A stretch of 64,000 nt of DNA from Tenacibaculum discolor (GTDB lineage: Bacteria > Bacteroidota > Bacteroidia > Flavobacteriales > Flavobacteriaceae): contig NZ_RCCS01000008.1 in NCBI RefSeq assembly GCF_003664185.1, forward strand, positions 1-64,000. The letters are read 5' to 3'. Positions 35,635-44,753 of the stretch are shown one piece after another. The number at the start of each line of letters is the position of its first letter. Position 1 is the first letter of the stretch. The notes beneath the pieces are model-generated. The model was not told the origin of the DNA. It saw only the letters and a list, made by a program, of their open reading frames with translations, and searched no databases. Both the position numbers and the translations under genes were made by a program.

Positions 35635-37902
35635 TTAAGCATTTTGTTTTTTAATTAAGTTTAAGGCTGAACCTTCTTTATACCATTCAATTTGTCCTTC
35701 ATTATAGGTATGATTTGTAACAATAACATCTTTTGAACCATCTGCATGAACCACTTCAATTGTTAACGGTTTTCCTGGTGCAAATTCATTTAAATCTAAG
35801 AAGTTGAATGTATCGTCCTCTTGAATTAAATCGTAATCTGCTTCATTATCAAATGTTAAACCTAACATCCCTTGTTTTTTCAAGTTTGTTTCATGAATAC
35901 GTGCAAATGATTTTACTAACACAGCTGCCACTCCTAAATGACGTGGTTCCATTGCTGCATGTTCACGAGAAGAACCCTCACCATAGTTATGATCTCCTAC
36001 TACAATTGTTTTAATTCCTTTTGCTTTATACTCACGCTGTACTTTAGGTACTGCATCATACTCTCCTGTTAATTGGTTTTTCACGAAGTTTGTCTTCATG
36101 TTAAAAGCATTTACAGCTCCAATTAACATATTGTTAGAAATATTATCTAAGTGTCCACGATAACGTAACCAAGGTCCTGCCATAGATATATGGTCAGTTG
36201 TACACTTTCCGTGAGCTTTGATTAATAATTTAGCACCTTTTATAGTATCTCCCAACGGAGTGAATGGAGTTAACAGTTCTAATCGTTCTGAATTGGGATT
36301 TACAACTATTTCTACATGGCTTCCATCTTTCTCTGGCGCCAAGTACCCATTATCTTTAACCTCAAAACCTTTTGGAGGTAATTCCCATCCTGTTGGCTCA
36401 TCAAACATTACCTCTTCTCCATTTTCATTAATTAATGAATCTGTCATTGGGTTAAAATCCAGACGTCCTGAAATTGCTATTGCTGCTGTTAGTTCTGGTG
36501 AAGCTACAAAAGCATGTGTATTTGGGTTACCATCTGCTCTTTTGGCAAAATTTCGATTGAAAGAGTGAACAATACTATTTTTTGGCGCATTTTTAGGGTC
36601 ACTATATCTAGCCCACTGTCCAATACATGGCCCACATGCGTTAGTAAATATTTTAGCATCTAAATTTTCAAAGACTTGTAGTATTCCATCTCTTTCAGCT
36701 GTAAAACGTACTTGCTCAGATCCTGGATTAATACCAAACTCTGCTTTTGTTTTCAATCCTTTATCTATAGCTTGTTGTGCAATAGAAGCTGCACGTGATA
36801 AATCTTCGTAAGAAGAGTTTGTACAAGACCCTATTAGCCCCCACTCTACTTGTAATGGCCAATCATTTGCTTGAGCCTTCTCTGTCATTTCTTTTCCTAC
36901 TGAAGTAGATAAATCAGGAGTAAAAGGTCCATTTAATAATGGGCCTAATTCTGATAAATTGATTTCAATTACTTGGTCAAAATATTGTTCAGGGTTTGCG
37001 TATACTTCAACATCTGCAGTTAAATATTCTTTAATTTCATTTGCTGCATCTGCCACATCATTTCTATCTGTAGCACGTAAATAACGTTCCATAGACTCAT
37101 CGTAACCGAAAGTAGAGGTTGTAGCTCCAATCTCTGCTCCCATGTTACAAATAGTTCCTTTACCTGTACAAGACATAGCTGTTGCTCCAGGTCCAAAATA
37201 TTCAACAATAGCTCCTGTTCCTCCTTTTACTGTTAGAATTTCTGCTACTTTTAAAATCACATCTTTAGGTGCTGTCCAACCAGATAATTTACCTGTTAAT
37301 TTTACACCTATTAATTTAGGAAATTTCAATTCCCAAGGCATTCCTGCCATTACATCTACTGCATCAGCTCCACCTACACCAATAGCAACCATTCCTAACC
37401 CTCCAGCGTTTACTGTATGAGAATCAGTACCAATCATCATTCCTCCTGGAAATGCATAATTTTCTAATACCACTTGGTGAATAATTCCTGCTCCAGGTTT
37501 CCAGAAGCCAATACCGTATTTATTAGATACAGACTCTAAAAAATCAAAAACCTCACTACTTACATCGTTTGCGTGTTTTAAATCGGTAGCTGCTCCATCT
37601 TTTGCCTGAATTAAATGGTCGCAATGTACCGTTGTTGGTACTGCTACTTTATCTTTTCCTGCTTGCATAAATTGTAACAACGCCATTTGTGCTGTAGCAT
37701 CTTGACAAGCAATACGGTCTGGGGCAAAATCAACATAATCCTTTCCTCTTTCGAATGCTTTCGTTGGATTTCCGTCCCAAAGGTGCGTATATAAAATTTT
37801 CTCTGCTAATGTTAAAGGTTTACCTGTAATTTCACGAGCAGCATCTACTCGTTCAACTACTTTATTGTATACCTCTTTTATCATGTTAATATCAAAAGCC
37901 AT
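35635..37902 (-). CDS. Aconitate hydratase, mitochondrial-type (AcnA-like)
   Basis: 755-residue aconitase of the type also found in mitochondria, interconverting citrate and isocitrate via cis-aconitate in the TCA cycle. 4Fe-4S cysteines are in [11 protein letters not shown] (near residue 360) and [10 protein letters not shown] (near 420). The substrate segment [15 protein letters not shown] and the swivel domain with [19 protein letters not shown] are intact. The start at 37902 ([11 protein letters not shown]) is an internal ATG preferred over the 12-codon longer frame. It lies downstream of acnB with a hairpin between, so the two can be expressed separately. Confidence 0.95.
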   Translation of the reverse strand: MAFDINMIKEVYNKVVERVDAAREITGKPLTLAEKILYTHLWDGNPTKAFERGKDYVDFAPDRIACQDATAQMALLQFMQAGKDKVAVPTTVHCDHLIQAKDGAATDLKHANDVSSEVFDFLESVSNKYGIGFWKPGAGIIHQVVLENYAFPGGMMIGTDSHTVNAGGLGMVAIGVGGADAVDVMAGMPWELKFPKLIGVKLTGKLSGWTAPKDVILKVAEILTVKGGTGAIVEYFGPGATAMSCTGKGTICNMGAEIGATTSTFGYDESMERYLRATDRNDVADAANEIKEYLTADVEVYANPEQYFDQVIEINLSELGPLLNGPFTPDLSTSVGKEMTEKAQANDWPLQVEWGLIGSCTNSSYEDLSRAASIAQQAIDKGLKTKAEFGINPGSEQVRFTAERDGILQVFENLDAKIFTNACGPCIGQWARYSDPKNAPKNSIVHSFNRNFAKRADGNPNTHAFVASPELTAAIAISGRLDFNPMTDSLINENGEEVMFDEPTGWELPPKGFEVKDNGYLAPEKDGSHVEIVVNPNSERLELLTPFTPLGDTIKGAKLLIKAHGKCTTDHISMAGPWLRYRGHLDNISNNMLIGAVNAFNMKTNFVKNQLTGEYDAVPKVQREYKAKGIKTIVVGDHNYGEGSSREHAAMEPRHLGVAAVLVKSFARIHETNLKKQGMLGLTFDNEADYDLIQEDDTFNFLDLNEFAPGKPLTIEVVHADGSKDVIVTNHTYNEGQIEWYKEGSALNLIKKQNA

Positions 37903-37926
37903 ATATGTAATTTTTTTGTTGCTGTA

Positions 37927-37954
37927 CGAATTTACCAAAAAAAACAGTACAAAA
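37927..37954 (-). promoter_or_regulatory. Possible promoter of the mitochondrial-type aconitase
   Basis: TAAATTCG on the minus strand (37927-37934) fits TAnnTTTG with one mismatch. TTT/TTG at 37950-37954 could be the -33 element, at a spacing of 15-17 bases, shorter than ideal. Confidence 0.35.
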
Positions 37955-38038
37955 GATGGAGTAACTATATAATTATAATAAGTTTAAATAAGTTTTTTCT
38001 ATAGTAGAGTTTTATACAGAAATTAATTAATAACAACA

Positions 38039-38064
38039 AAGCCCGAGCTTTAACACTCGGGCTT
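38039..38064 (-). terminator. Hairpin between acnB and the second aconitase gene
   Basis: GC-rich stem aagcccgag (38039-38047) and ctcgggctt (38056-38064), about 30 bases after the acnB stop. The T tail on the minus strand is short and interrupted (ttgttgtt), so it may be partial. Confidence 0.7.
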
Positions 38065-38092
38065 CTATATTATAACTAATAGTTTTATTTAA

Positions 38093-40873
38093 CTATGAAA
38101 TTACTAGTTGTTTTTGAGATGGTTTAAATTTTGTTAAAACAATACCGTCTACTGCTTTTTCATATTCTTCCATAGTAGGTGTTCTTCCTAAAATAGTAGA
38201 CAATACTACTACTGGTGTAGAAGATAATAGAGATTCTCCTTTTTTCTCTCCAGAATCTTTTACAACTCTTCCTTGGAATAAACGTGTTGATGTAGCCATT
38301 ACTGTATCTCCTGGCTCAGCTTTTTCTTGATTCCCCATACATAAGTTACATCCAGGACGTTCTAAGTATAACATGTTTTCATACTTTGTACGTGCTAATC
38401 CTTTAGGTGCATTATCATCAAACTCAAATCCTGAATACTTTTGTAATACTTCCCAATCTCCTTCAGCTTTTAACTCGTCTACAATATTGTATGTAGGTGG
38501 TGCTACTACTAATGGAGCATTGAATTCTACTTTACCTTCTTGTGCTTCGATGTTCTTTAACATTTGAGCTAAGATTTTCATATCTCCTTTATGAACCATA
38601 CAAGATCCTACGAAACCTAAATCTACTTTTTTAGTTCCTTCATAGAATGATAATGGACGAATTGTATCGTGTGTATAACGTTTAGAAACATCTTCGTTAT
38701 TTACATCAGGATCTGCAATCATTGGTTCAGCAATTTCATCTAAATCAATAACAACCTCTGCATAGTATTTTGCATCTGCATCAGGTTTTAATGCTGGTTT
38801 AATTCCTGTTTTAACTTCTTGAATTCTAGTATTCGCTTTTTCAACTAAACCTTTTAATACTTGCTTTTCGTTATCCATTCCTTTATCAATCATGATTTGG
38901 ATACGGTCTCTAGCAATTTCTAATGATTCAATTAATGTTTCATCTTCTGAAATACAGATAGAAGCTTTTGCTTTCATTTCTGCAGTCCAGTCTGTAAATG
39001 TAAAGGCTTGATCAGCTGTTAAGGTACCAATATGTACTTCAATAACTCTTCCTTGGAACACATTTTCTCCATCAAACTGCTTTAACATTTGTTGTTGCGT
39101 CGCATGTACTACATCACGGAAGTCCATAAAACTTCTCATGTCTCCTTTAAATGTTACTTTAACTGATTCTGGAATTGGCATTGTTGCTTCTCCTGTTGCT
39201 AAAGCTAATGCTACGGTTCCTGAATCGGCACCAAAAGCTACACCTTTTGACATACGTGTGTGAGAATCACCTCCAATAATAATATCCCAATCACTTACTG
39301 TAATGTCATTTAACACTTTGTGAATAACATCTGTCATTGCAGGATATTCCCCTTTAGGGTCACGTCCTGTAATTAAACCAAAGTCGTTCATAAACTTCAT
39401 TAATCTTGGAATATTTGCTTTTGATTTATCATCCCATACTGAAGCTGTATGACAACCAGATTGGTAAGCTCCATCAACTATTGGAGAAATAACAGTAGCT
39501 GCCATCATTTCTAACTCCTGAGAAGTCATTAAACCTGTAGTATCCTGAGATCCTACAATATTAACTTCTACACGAACATCAGAACCTGCGTGTAATGTTT
39601 TTCCTGGAGTAGTTCCTACTGCATTTTTATTGAAGATTTTTTCAACTGCAGTTAACCCTTGTCCTTCAACAGAAATTTCTTTAGAAGTAGCATATACTTG
39701 TGGTACATCAATTCCTAATACTTTAGCAGCAAATGTTTGTAATTTCTTACCAAAAACAACAGCATAAGATCCTCCTGCTTTTATAAACTCCATTTTTTGT
39801 GGAGTTAATGCTGTAGAGATATCTTTTAATTCTTTATCTCCGTTATATAATTTCTTAGTTTTTGTATTGATAGTTAAAACAGTACCTGTTTCTACAGAGT
39901 ATTCTTGCTTTAAAACTGGTTCTCCATCTTCATCAACAATAGTATTACCTTCTGCATCTTTTTGCTTTACCCAGTTTTTAAGATCAATACCAATACCTCC
40001 TGTTACTCCAACTGTAGTCAAGAAAATTGGAGAAATTCCGTTAGTACCTGCAATTACTGGTGCAATATTGATAAATGGAACGTACGGACTAGACTCAATA
40101 CCCGTCCATAAAGCCACATTATTTACACCTGACATTCTAGAAGATCCTACTCCCATAGTTCCTTTTTCAGCAACCAACATCACACGTTTGTCTGGATGTT
40201 GCTCTTTAAGTGCTAACAACTCTTTTTGCATATCTTTATTATGCTCAAAAATTGATTGTCCATGTAATTCACGGTCAGATCTTGAGTGTGCATCAGCACC
40301 TGGTGATAATAAGTCTGTTGATATATCTCCTACACCTGCTATATATGTAACTACTTTAATTTCTTCCTCTATTTCTGGAAGCTTAGTAAAAAACTCTGCT
40401 TGTGCATAGCTTTCAATAAGCTCTTTTGCTATTTTATTACCTGCTTTGTATGCTTCTTCTAAACGCTCTGTATCTGCTTCATATAAGAATACTTGAGTCT
40501 TTAATACTTTTGCAGCTTCTTCAGCAATAACAGCATCGCTACCTAAAGCCAAATCAAGTAAAACTTCTATAGAAGCTCCACCCTTCATGTGACCTAACTG
40601 CTCTAAAGCAAAAGATGGAGTGATTTCTTCTACTACAGATTCACCAAGAATAATCTCTTTTAAAAAATTAGCTTTTACAGCAGCAGCACTTGTTGTACCT
40701 GGTAAAACATTATAAATAAAGAAATTAAGAGAATCTTTTCTGTGTGGATTGTTTTCATCTTTAATTTGTGAGATGATTTCGGTTAACAATTCACTTCCAT
40801 CAATAGGTTTGGGGTGAAGACCTTGACCTTTTCTTACTTCAATTTCCTTTAGGTAATCTGAGTATGTGTTCAT
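38093..40873 (-). CDS. acnB: Bifunctional aconitate hydratase 2/2-methylisocitrate dehydratase
   Basis: 926-residue AcnB. The N-terminal HEAT-like helical domain (about 1-160) is followed by the swivel domain and then the Fe-S domains, the order that distinguishes AcnB from AcnA. Cluster cysteines are in GSCMVHKGDM (near residue 754) and GCNLCMGNQ (near 838). GGDSHTRMSKGV is also clear. AcnB is usually the main TCA aconitase in bacteria and can act on 2-methylisocitrate. It is directly upstream of a second, unrelated-type aconitase gene. Confidence 0.95.
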   Translation of the reverse strand: MNTYSDYLKEIEVRKGQGLHPKPIDGSELLTEIISQIKDENNPHRKDSLNFFIYNVLPGTTSAAAVKANFLKEIILGESVVEEITPSFALEQLGHMKGGASIEVLLDLALGSDAVIAEEAAKVLKTQVFLYEADTERLEEAYKAGNKIAKELIESYAQAEFFTKLPEIEEEIKVVTYIAGVGDISTDLLSPGADAHSRSDRELHGQSIFEHNKDMQKELLALKEQHPDKRVMLVAEKGTMGVGSSRMSGVNNVALWTGIESSPYVPFINIAPVIAGTNGISPIFLTTVGVTGGIGIDLKNWVKQKDAEGNTIVDEDGEPVLKQEYSVETGTVLTINTKTKKLYNGDKELKDISTALTPQKMEFIKAGGSYAVVFGKKLQTFAAKVLGIDVPQVYATSKEISVEGQGLTAVEKIFNKNAVGTTPGKTLHAGSDVRVEVNIVGSQDTTGLMTSQELEMMAATVISPIVDGAYQSGCHTASVWDDKSKANIPRLMKFMNDFGLITGRDPKGEYPAMTDVIHKVLNDITVSDWDIIIGGDSHTRMSKGVAFGADSGTVALALATGEATMPIPESVKVTFKGDMRSFMDFRDVVHATQQQMLKQFDGENVFQGRVIEVHIGTLTADQAFTFTDWTAEMKAKASICISEDETLIESLEIARDRIQIMIDKGMDNEKQVLKGLVEKANTRIQEVKTGIKPALKPDADAKYYAEVVIDLDEIAEPMIADPDVNNEDVSKRYTHDTIRPLSFYEGTKKVDLGFVGSCMVHKGDMKILAQMLKNIEAQEGKVEFNAPLVVAPPTYNIVDELKAEGDWEVLQKYSGFEFDDNAPKGLARTKYENMLYLERPGCNLCMGNQEKAEPGDTVMATSTRLFQGRVVKDSGEKKGESLLSSTPVVVLSTILGRTPTMEEYEKAVDGIVLTKFKPSQKQLVIS

Positions 40874-40969
40874 AAAAAAGTTTTGTTTAAAATATTTAGA
40901 AGGAAATAGTATAAACTACTATATATTAAAACTGGTTATTACAGCTTTATCCTGTTAATTTTTGCTTAG

Positions 40970-40977
40970 CAAAAGTA
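40970..40977 (-). promoter_or_regulatory. Possible -7 box upstream of acnB
   Basis: TACTTTTG on the minus strand is an exact TAnnTTTG match about 97 bases before the acnB ATG. No clear TTG lies at the right distance, so confidence is low. Confidence 0.35.
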
Positions 40978-41081
40978 ATATTTTAACCTTAATTTTAAAA
41001 ATAAACAACAAAACAGCCTAAAAAGCAAATTAATTTAATTTGAAAGGTCTGTTTTTAAAAATATCTCAAAAAAACAACTAT

Positions 41082-41121
41082 AAAAACACCATATAATTAT
41101 CAAATTGATAATTAGATGTTT
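41082..41121 (-). terminator. Long inverted repeat downstream of rnpB
   Basis: A perfect 19-base core, aattatcaa-a-ttgataatt (41095-41113), is extended by imperfect aaaaca/tgtttt arms. On the minus strand it lies about 50 bases past the 3' end of rnpB and is followed by T5, so it may be its terminator. An operator is the alternative. Confidence 0.45.
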
Positions 41122-41168
41122 TTAAGAGATTAGAAAAAAATAGTATAATCATTCTAAATAGGAAAAAA

Positions 41169-41472
41169 AGCAGACCCATAAGCTGGATTCTGTTCCTTAT
41201 AAATAAGGTTCTTATCATTTATCTAGTTCTGAGATTACTCTCAGAATCAATCTGCCTACCCCTTAGAATCGCGCGAGTAGCGCTCAAGCTCTAATGTACA
41301 TGGCATTGCACCGCATAGAGTTTACCTGGTTTCACTACAGCATTACCTGTACATACTTTCTGTTGCACTTGTCCTCGGTTTACACCGGACGGATGTTATC
41401 CGCTATGCTACTCTATGGTGTCCAGACTTTCCTACTTACATTAAATTGTAAGTCGATAAGATAGGTCTGCTA
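41169..41472 (-). ncRNA. rnpB: RNase P RNA, bacterial type
   Basis: Reading the minus strand, the 5' half has the conserved GGAAAGTCTGGACACC (P4 strand, J3/4) and GTCCGGTGTAAACCGAGG. The middle has GAAACCAGGTAAAC and GTGCAATGCC. The 3' half has AGATAAATGATAAG and finally GAACAGAATCCAGCTTATGG. The 5' agcagacc and 3' gggtctgct ends pair to form P1. RNase P removes tRNA 5' leaders. The ends are estimated from the P1 pairing and are accurate to a few bases. Confidence 0.95.
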
Positions 41473-41512
41473 TTATATTGTTATTAAAATAAAAGTTCAC
41501 ACCTCTATTCAT

Positions 41513-41542
41513 AAAAAAACCCACTCAAAAGAATTGAGTGGG
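41513..41542 (-). terminator. Second terminator downstream of dnaJ
   Basis: Perfect stem cccactcaa (41520-41528) and ttgagtggg (41534-41542), followed on the minus strand by T7 (41513-41519). It lies between dnaJ and the rnpB promoter region. Confidence 0.85.
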
Positions 41543-41554
41543 AAAATTGCTATG

Positions 41555-41590
41555 AAAAAGAAAAAGTGTCTAGAACGTCTCCTAGACACT
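41555..41590 (-). terminator. First terminator downstream of dnaJ
   Basis: Perfect 9-base stem agtgtctag (41565-41573) and ctagacact (41582-41590), then a T-rich tail (ttttctttttc on the minus strand). With the next hairpin it makes a tandem terminator. Confidence 0.7.
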
Positions 41591-41659
41591 GCAAATATAT
41601 AACTGTTTTTCGTTTAAAAAAAATTTTATTTAAAAAAAATTACCTTTTTTAAGATTTTT

Positions 41660-42784
41660 TTAAGAAAACATATCTTTAACCTTTTCAAAGAAAGATTTAT
41701 CCGACTTCTGTGGGTTTGGGCTAAAGTTCTCATCTTCTTGCATTTCCTCAAAAAACTTACGTTGATCTTTGGTTAACTCTTGAGGTGTCCATACATTTAT
41801 ATGAATTAAGAAATCTCCATGACCATAACGTTCAATACTTGGTAATCCTTTTCCTTTTAAACGTAAAATTTTACCTGATTGCGTTCCTGGTTCAATCTTA
41901 ATCTTTACTTTTCCTGTAACTGTTTCTACTTCTTTCGATACTCCTAAAACTGCTTCTGAAAAGTTAATATATAAATCGTAATGGATATTACTTCCTTCAC
42001 GTTTTAAATTTTCGTGTGGTATTTCTTCTATTAACACTAATAAATCTCCTGGAATAGAGTTTTTACCTGGAGCTTCATTTCCTTTACCTCCTACTTTTAA
42101 TTGTACTCCTTCAGTTACCCCCTCAGGAATATTAATAGAAACGGTTTCTTCTTTTACTATCATTCCCTGCGCATCTGCTCCACTTGGCTTTTTATCTAGC
42201 ATTTCTCCTGCTCCATGACAAGTACTACAGGTAGTAGCTGTTTGCATTCTACCTAAGATAGTATTGGTTACACGCATTTGTTGTCCGCTACCATTACATG
42301 TTGAACATGTTTTATATGTTACTCCTTCGGCTTGAACTTTTCTACGAACTTTTACCTTCTTTTCAACTCCCTTTGCTATATCTTCTAAAGTTAGTTTTAC
42401 ACGAATACGTAAGTTACTACCTTTTACTCGTGCTTGACGGTGACCTCCACCACCAAAACCACCGAAACCGCCACCAAAGGCTCCTCCAAAAATATCTCCA
42501 AATTGGCTAAATATGTCATCCATATTCATACCGCCGCCACCGAAACCTCCATGACCTCCTTCAAAAGCAGCATGACCGTACTGATCGTAACGTGCTTTTT
42601 TATTGTCGTCACTTAATACCTCATAAGCTTCTGCAGCTAATTTGAATTTTTCTTCAGCATCTTTATCATCAGGATTCTTATCTGGATGGTACTTGATTGC
42701 CATCTTACGATATGCCTTTTTGATTTCAGCTTTTGAGGCTGATTTTGATATTCCTAATATTTCGTAATAATCTTGTTTTGCCAT
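41660..42784 (-). CDS. dnaJ: Chaperone DnaJ (Hsp40) with two of four zinc motifs
   Basis: 374-residue co-chaperone that stimulates the DnaK ATPase. J domain at 1-70 ([25 protein letters not shown] with HPD in YHPDKNP), Gly/Phe-rich region with many GG and FGG repeats, zinc region, then the C-terminal substrate domains. Only two CxxCxGxG motifs are present, CSTCNGSG and CSTCHGAG, spaced like motifs II and III of E. coli DnaJ; motifs I and IV are absent. The start is the ATG giving MAKQDYY, since the longer frame begins at a TTG. It follows grpE after about 70 bases and ends in tandem terminators. Confidence 0.95.
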   Translation of the reverse strand: MAKQDYYEILGISKSASKAEIKKAYRKMAIKYHPDKNPDDKDAEEKFKLAAEAYEVLSDDNKKARYDQYGHAAFEGGHGGFGGGGMNMDDIFSQFGDIFGGAFGGGFGGFGGGGHRQARVKGSNLRIRVKLTLEDIAKGVEKKVKVRRKVQAEGVTYKTCSTCNGSGQQMRVTNTILGRMQTATTCSTCHGAGEMLDKKPSGADAQGMIVKEETVSINIPEGVTEGVQLKVGGKGNEAPGKNSIPGDLLVLIEEIPHENLKREGSNIHYDLYINFSEAVLGVSKEVETVTGKVKIKIEPGTQSGKILRLKGKGLPSIERYGHGDFLIHINVWTPQELTKDQRKFFEEMQEDENFSPNPQKSDKSFFEKVKDMFS

Positions 42785-42854
42785 AACTTTCAATGTTCAA
42801 TTAATTAGTAAACAGTTATTATAATTACTAATAATTGTATTAATGATGATTGTT

Positions 42855-43415
42855 TTACGCTTGCCCCATTACTACTTTAGGGTGACGAATAATTTTATCT
42901 CCTAACTTATATCCCTTCTCTACACAATCAATAATTTTTCCTTTTAAATCATCTGAAGGTGCTGGTATTTGCGTTATTGCATCATGAACTTCTGCATCAA
43001 AATCATCTCCTGGTTTTACTTCTATTTCTGTTAATCCTTTTTGAGTTAAGGTATTTTTAAACTTATTATTAATAAGTTCCATTCCTTTTAACAGTTCAGA
43101 GTCTTCTGTTTTTTTAATTTCTGCCAAACCTCTATCAAAATCATCCATAATTGGCAGTAAAGCTGTCATTAATTCTTGACTTGCAGTTTTAAAAAGTTCA
43201 ATACGTTCTTTAGAAGTACGTTTTTTGTAATTTTCAAACTCTGCAAATAATCGTAGATATTTATCTTTCTCAGCTTGAATTAATTCTTCTGCAGTTGGCT
43301 CTTCTTTAGCCTCAACCTCTTTATTTTCCTGAGTTTCTTCTTGATTCTCTCCTAAATCGCCTTTTTTAATAGCGTCGTTAATTTCGTCTTCTTTTGTATA
43401 TTGATCTTTACTCAT
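42855..43415 (-). CDS. grpE: Nucleotide exchange factor GrpE
   Basis: 186-residue GrpE, releasing ADP from DnaK. It has an acidic, low-complexity N-terminus (EDEINDAIKKGDLGENQEETQEN), a long coiled-coil helix with LRLFAEFENYKKRTSKERIELF, and the C-terminal beta part PGDDFDAEVHDAI...GYKLGDKIIRHPKVVMG that contacts DnaK. An alternative ATG 15 bases upstream (43430) is equally possible. It is first in the grpE-dnaJ operon, with a 13-base palindrome upstream. Confidence 0.93.
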   Translation of the reverse strand: MSKDQYTKEDEINDAIKKGDLGENQEETQENKEVEAKEEPTAEELIQAEKDKYLRLFAEFENYKKRTSKERIELFKTASQELMTALLPIMDDFDRGLAEIKKTEDSELLKGMELINNKFKNTLTQKGLTEIEVKPGDDFDAEVHDAITQIPAPSDDLKGKIIDCVEKGYKLGDKIIRHPKVVMGQA

Positions 43416-43478
43416 TGTAAATCGTTTCATGTATTTAACACTTTTTGATTAACAAGAATACTGCCAATAAAAAAAATA

Positions 43479-43491
43479 TGTCATAATGACA
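43479..43491 (-). promoter_or_regulatory. Perfect 13-base palindrome upstream of grpE
   Basis: TGTCATAATGACA is a perfect inverted repeat (arms tgtcat/atgaca around one A) in the divergent region, 64 bases upstream of the chosen grpE ATG. It is a candidate operator for heat-shock control. It is not the CIRCE element (which has TTAGCACTC arms). Confidence 0.4.
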
Positions 43492-43539
43492 TTGTAAATA
43501 TTATTTTATATCTGTCATACAAAAAAGTACATTTATCTT

Positions 43540-43569
43540 TTGTACAAACAATTCAAAATTATATATTTA
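43540..43569 (+). promoter_or_regulatory. Probable promoter of the Cys-rich peptide gene
   Basis: TTG (43540-43542), 19 bases, then TATATTTA (43562-43569), one mismatch from TAnnTTTG. This would leave a leader of about 40 bases before the ATG at 43614. Confidence 0.45.
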
Positions 43570-43613
43570 AGAAATTTTATTAATTAATTTATAACATAAA
43601 AAAGTCCCTCATT

Positions 43614-43805
43614 ATGAAACAGAATTTTTTAAACATTTCAGGAGTTACAATTCTTTCAAAAAACCAACAAAAAAACCTAACAGGTGGTGCTGCTATTGAT
43701 CTTAGTAAATGTGGATGTGATTGCTCTGGAAGCGTTACAGGTCCTATTTATTGTCATCAATATTTTGCTTGTACGCAAGAATATACATGTAGTGAAGAAA
43801 TGTAA
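43614..43805 (+). CDS. Double-glycine leader Cys-rich peptide, RiPP/bacteriocin precursor-like
   Basis: 63-residue peptide. The N-terminal leader (about residues 1-25) runs ISGVTILSKNQQKNLTGG, the LSKxxQKxLxGG pattern of Bacteroidota natural-product precursors whose leader is cut after GG on export. The core (AAIDLSKCGCDCSGSVTG..., about 38 residues) has six cysteines in the pattern CxCxC, then C, C, C at wider spacing, plus several Ser/Thr. No modification enzyme or peptidase-containing ABC exporter is in the window, so whether it is lanthionine-, disulfide- or unmodified is unknown. It has its own promoter and terminator and is divergent from grpE. Confidence 0.72.
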   Translation: MKQNFLNISGVTILSKNQQKNLTGGAAIDLSKCGCDCSGSVTGPIYCHQYFACTQEYTCSEEM

Positions 43806-43820
43806 AAGTTAAAACATAAA

Positions 43821-43853
43821 AAAAAGCTGTTATCTAAACGATAACAGCTTTTT
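43821..43853. terminator. Strong bidirectional terminator
   Basis: 14-base stem aaaaagctgttatc (43821-43834) and gataacagcttttt (43840-43853) with loop taaac. It lies between the Cys-rich peptide gene and the convergent DUF6503-like gene. Confidence 0.92.
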
Positions 43854-43869
43854 TATTTCTTGTTTCTAA

Positions 43870-44634
43870 CTAGTTTGGCACAACGCTAACTACTTTTGCC
43901 TTTGTAGGCACAATAAATTCTGCTTCTTTAAGGAATTTTATATTAGATAGTTTTGCCTCTCCTATTTGTTCTTCATATCCGTTTTTTAAAGACCACATAT
44001 GAAATGTCCAATTTGTAGCAATTGGTATTGAATAAACTTCTTCAATTTGATTATACTTAATAGCATGAGGTTCTTTTTCTGCTTTTTCTTTTCCTTTACC
44101 AAAGGTTACAATATATGCTGCTCCTTCTAAAATATTTGTTTTTGGATTTTTATATATCACATACCAATCGTCTGGTGCATCACCAGTACCAGATTCAAAA
44201 GTCAATCTACCTGTTGTAAAATTTTTAGCCCCCCATTTGCTATCACTAAAATTAGACCAAATAGTTCCTTGATCGTTAAGTTTATATGGTAAGCCTAAAA
44301 AATATGACCATGTAAAAATATCAAAACGAGCTGTTGCCATATCCTTTTCATTTACTCCTAATGCATACACTTCTTTTCCATCAAAAATAATAAGTGAACC
44401 ATCTTCTTTTTCTATTTTTATTTTACCTCCTCCTGGTTCTTGTGTTATAATACCTTTTAAATGTTTTTTTCCTCCAAAAGTTATATCAATGGTATATTTA
44501 AGGTATTTCTTACCCATAAATGCATTCTTTTTATGAGCTTTTTCTATTGATGATGTAAAAGTTTGAGAACTTTCTTGTGCTGTAAAAATAGTTACTTGAA
44601 ATAGCAGTATTGCAAGTATGATTATTGTTTTCAT
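43870..44634 (-). CDS. Secreted LolA-like/DUF6503-type protein
   Basis: 254-residue exported protein with signal peptide KTIIILAILLFQVTIFTAQ. The mature sequence has long alternating strands (YLKYTIDITFGGKKHLKGIITQEPGGGKIKIEKEDGSLIIFDGKEVYAL) reminiscent of the half-barrel LolA fold. I associate it with DUF6503, a Bacteroidota family of unknown function. It is a single gene between two strong terminators. Confidence 0.6.
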   Translation of the reverse strand: MKTIIILAILLFQVTIFTAQESSQTFTSSIEKAHKKNAFMGKKYLKYTIDITFGGKKHLKGIITQEPGGGKIKIEKEDGSLIIFDGKEVYALGVNEKDMATARFDIFTWSYFLGLPYKLNDQGTIWSNFSDSKWGAKNFTTGRLTFESGTGDAPDDWYVIYKNPKTNILEGAAYIVTFGKGKEKAEKEPHAIKYNQIEEVYSIPIATNWTFHMWSLKNGYEEQIGEAKLSNIKFLKEAEFIVPTKAKVVSVVPN

Positions 44635-44701
44635 AATATTGATTAAAATTAACCTACTAAGTCGAAATAAACATACTTTAATTACACTTTAATCATAAAA
44701 A

Positions 44702-44727
44702 AATCCCAAATCAATTGATTTGGGATT
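44702..44727 (-). terminator. Terminator after murA
   Basis: Perfect 26-base palindrome aatcccaaatcaa/ttgatttgggatt with an A6 run on the left giving a T tail on the minus strand. It starts 26 bases past the murA stop. Confidence 0.85.
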
Positions 44728-44753
44728 CATATTTATTTCTTGATGTTACTTTA

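Noticed and set aside
41095..41113. 19-base palindrome near rnpB as a phage or element attachment site
   Set aside because: No second copy or integrase gene is in the window; a terminator for rnpB explains it more simply.
41544..41597. A 16-residue reading frame (MKKKKCLERLLDTANI) between dnaJ and rnpB
   Set aside because: It is formed by the terminator stem and its A-rich flank, lies on the opposite strand to dnaJ, and has no promoter of its own that I can see.
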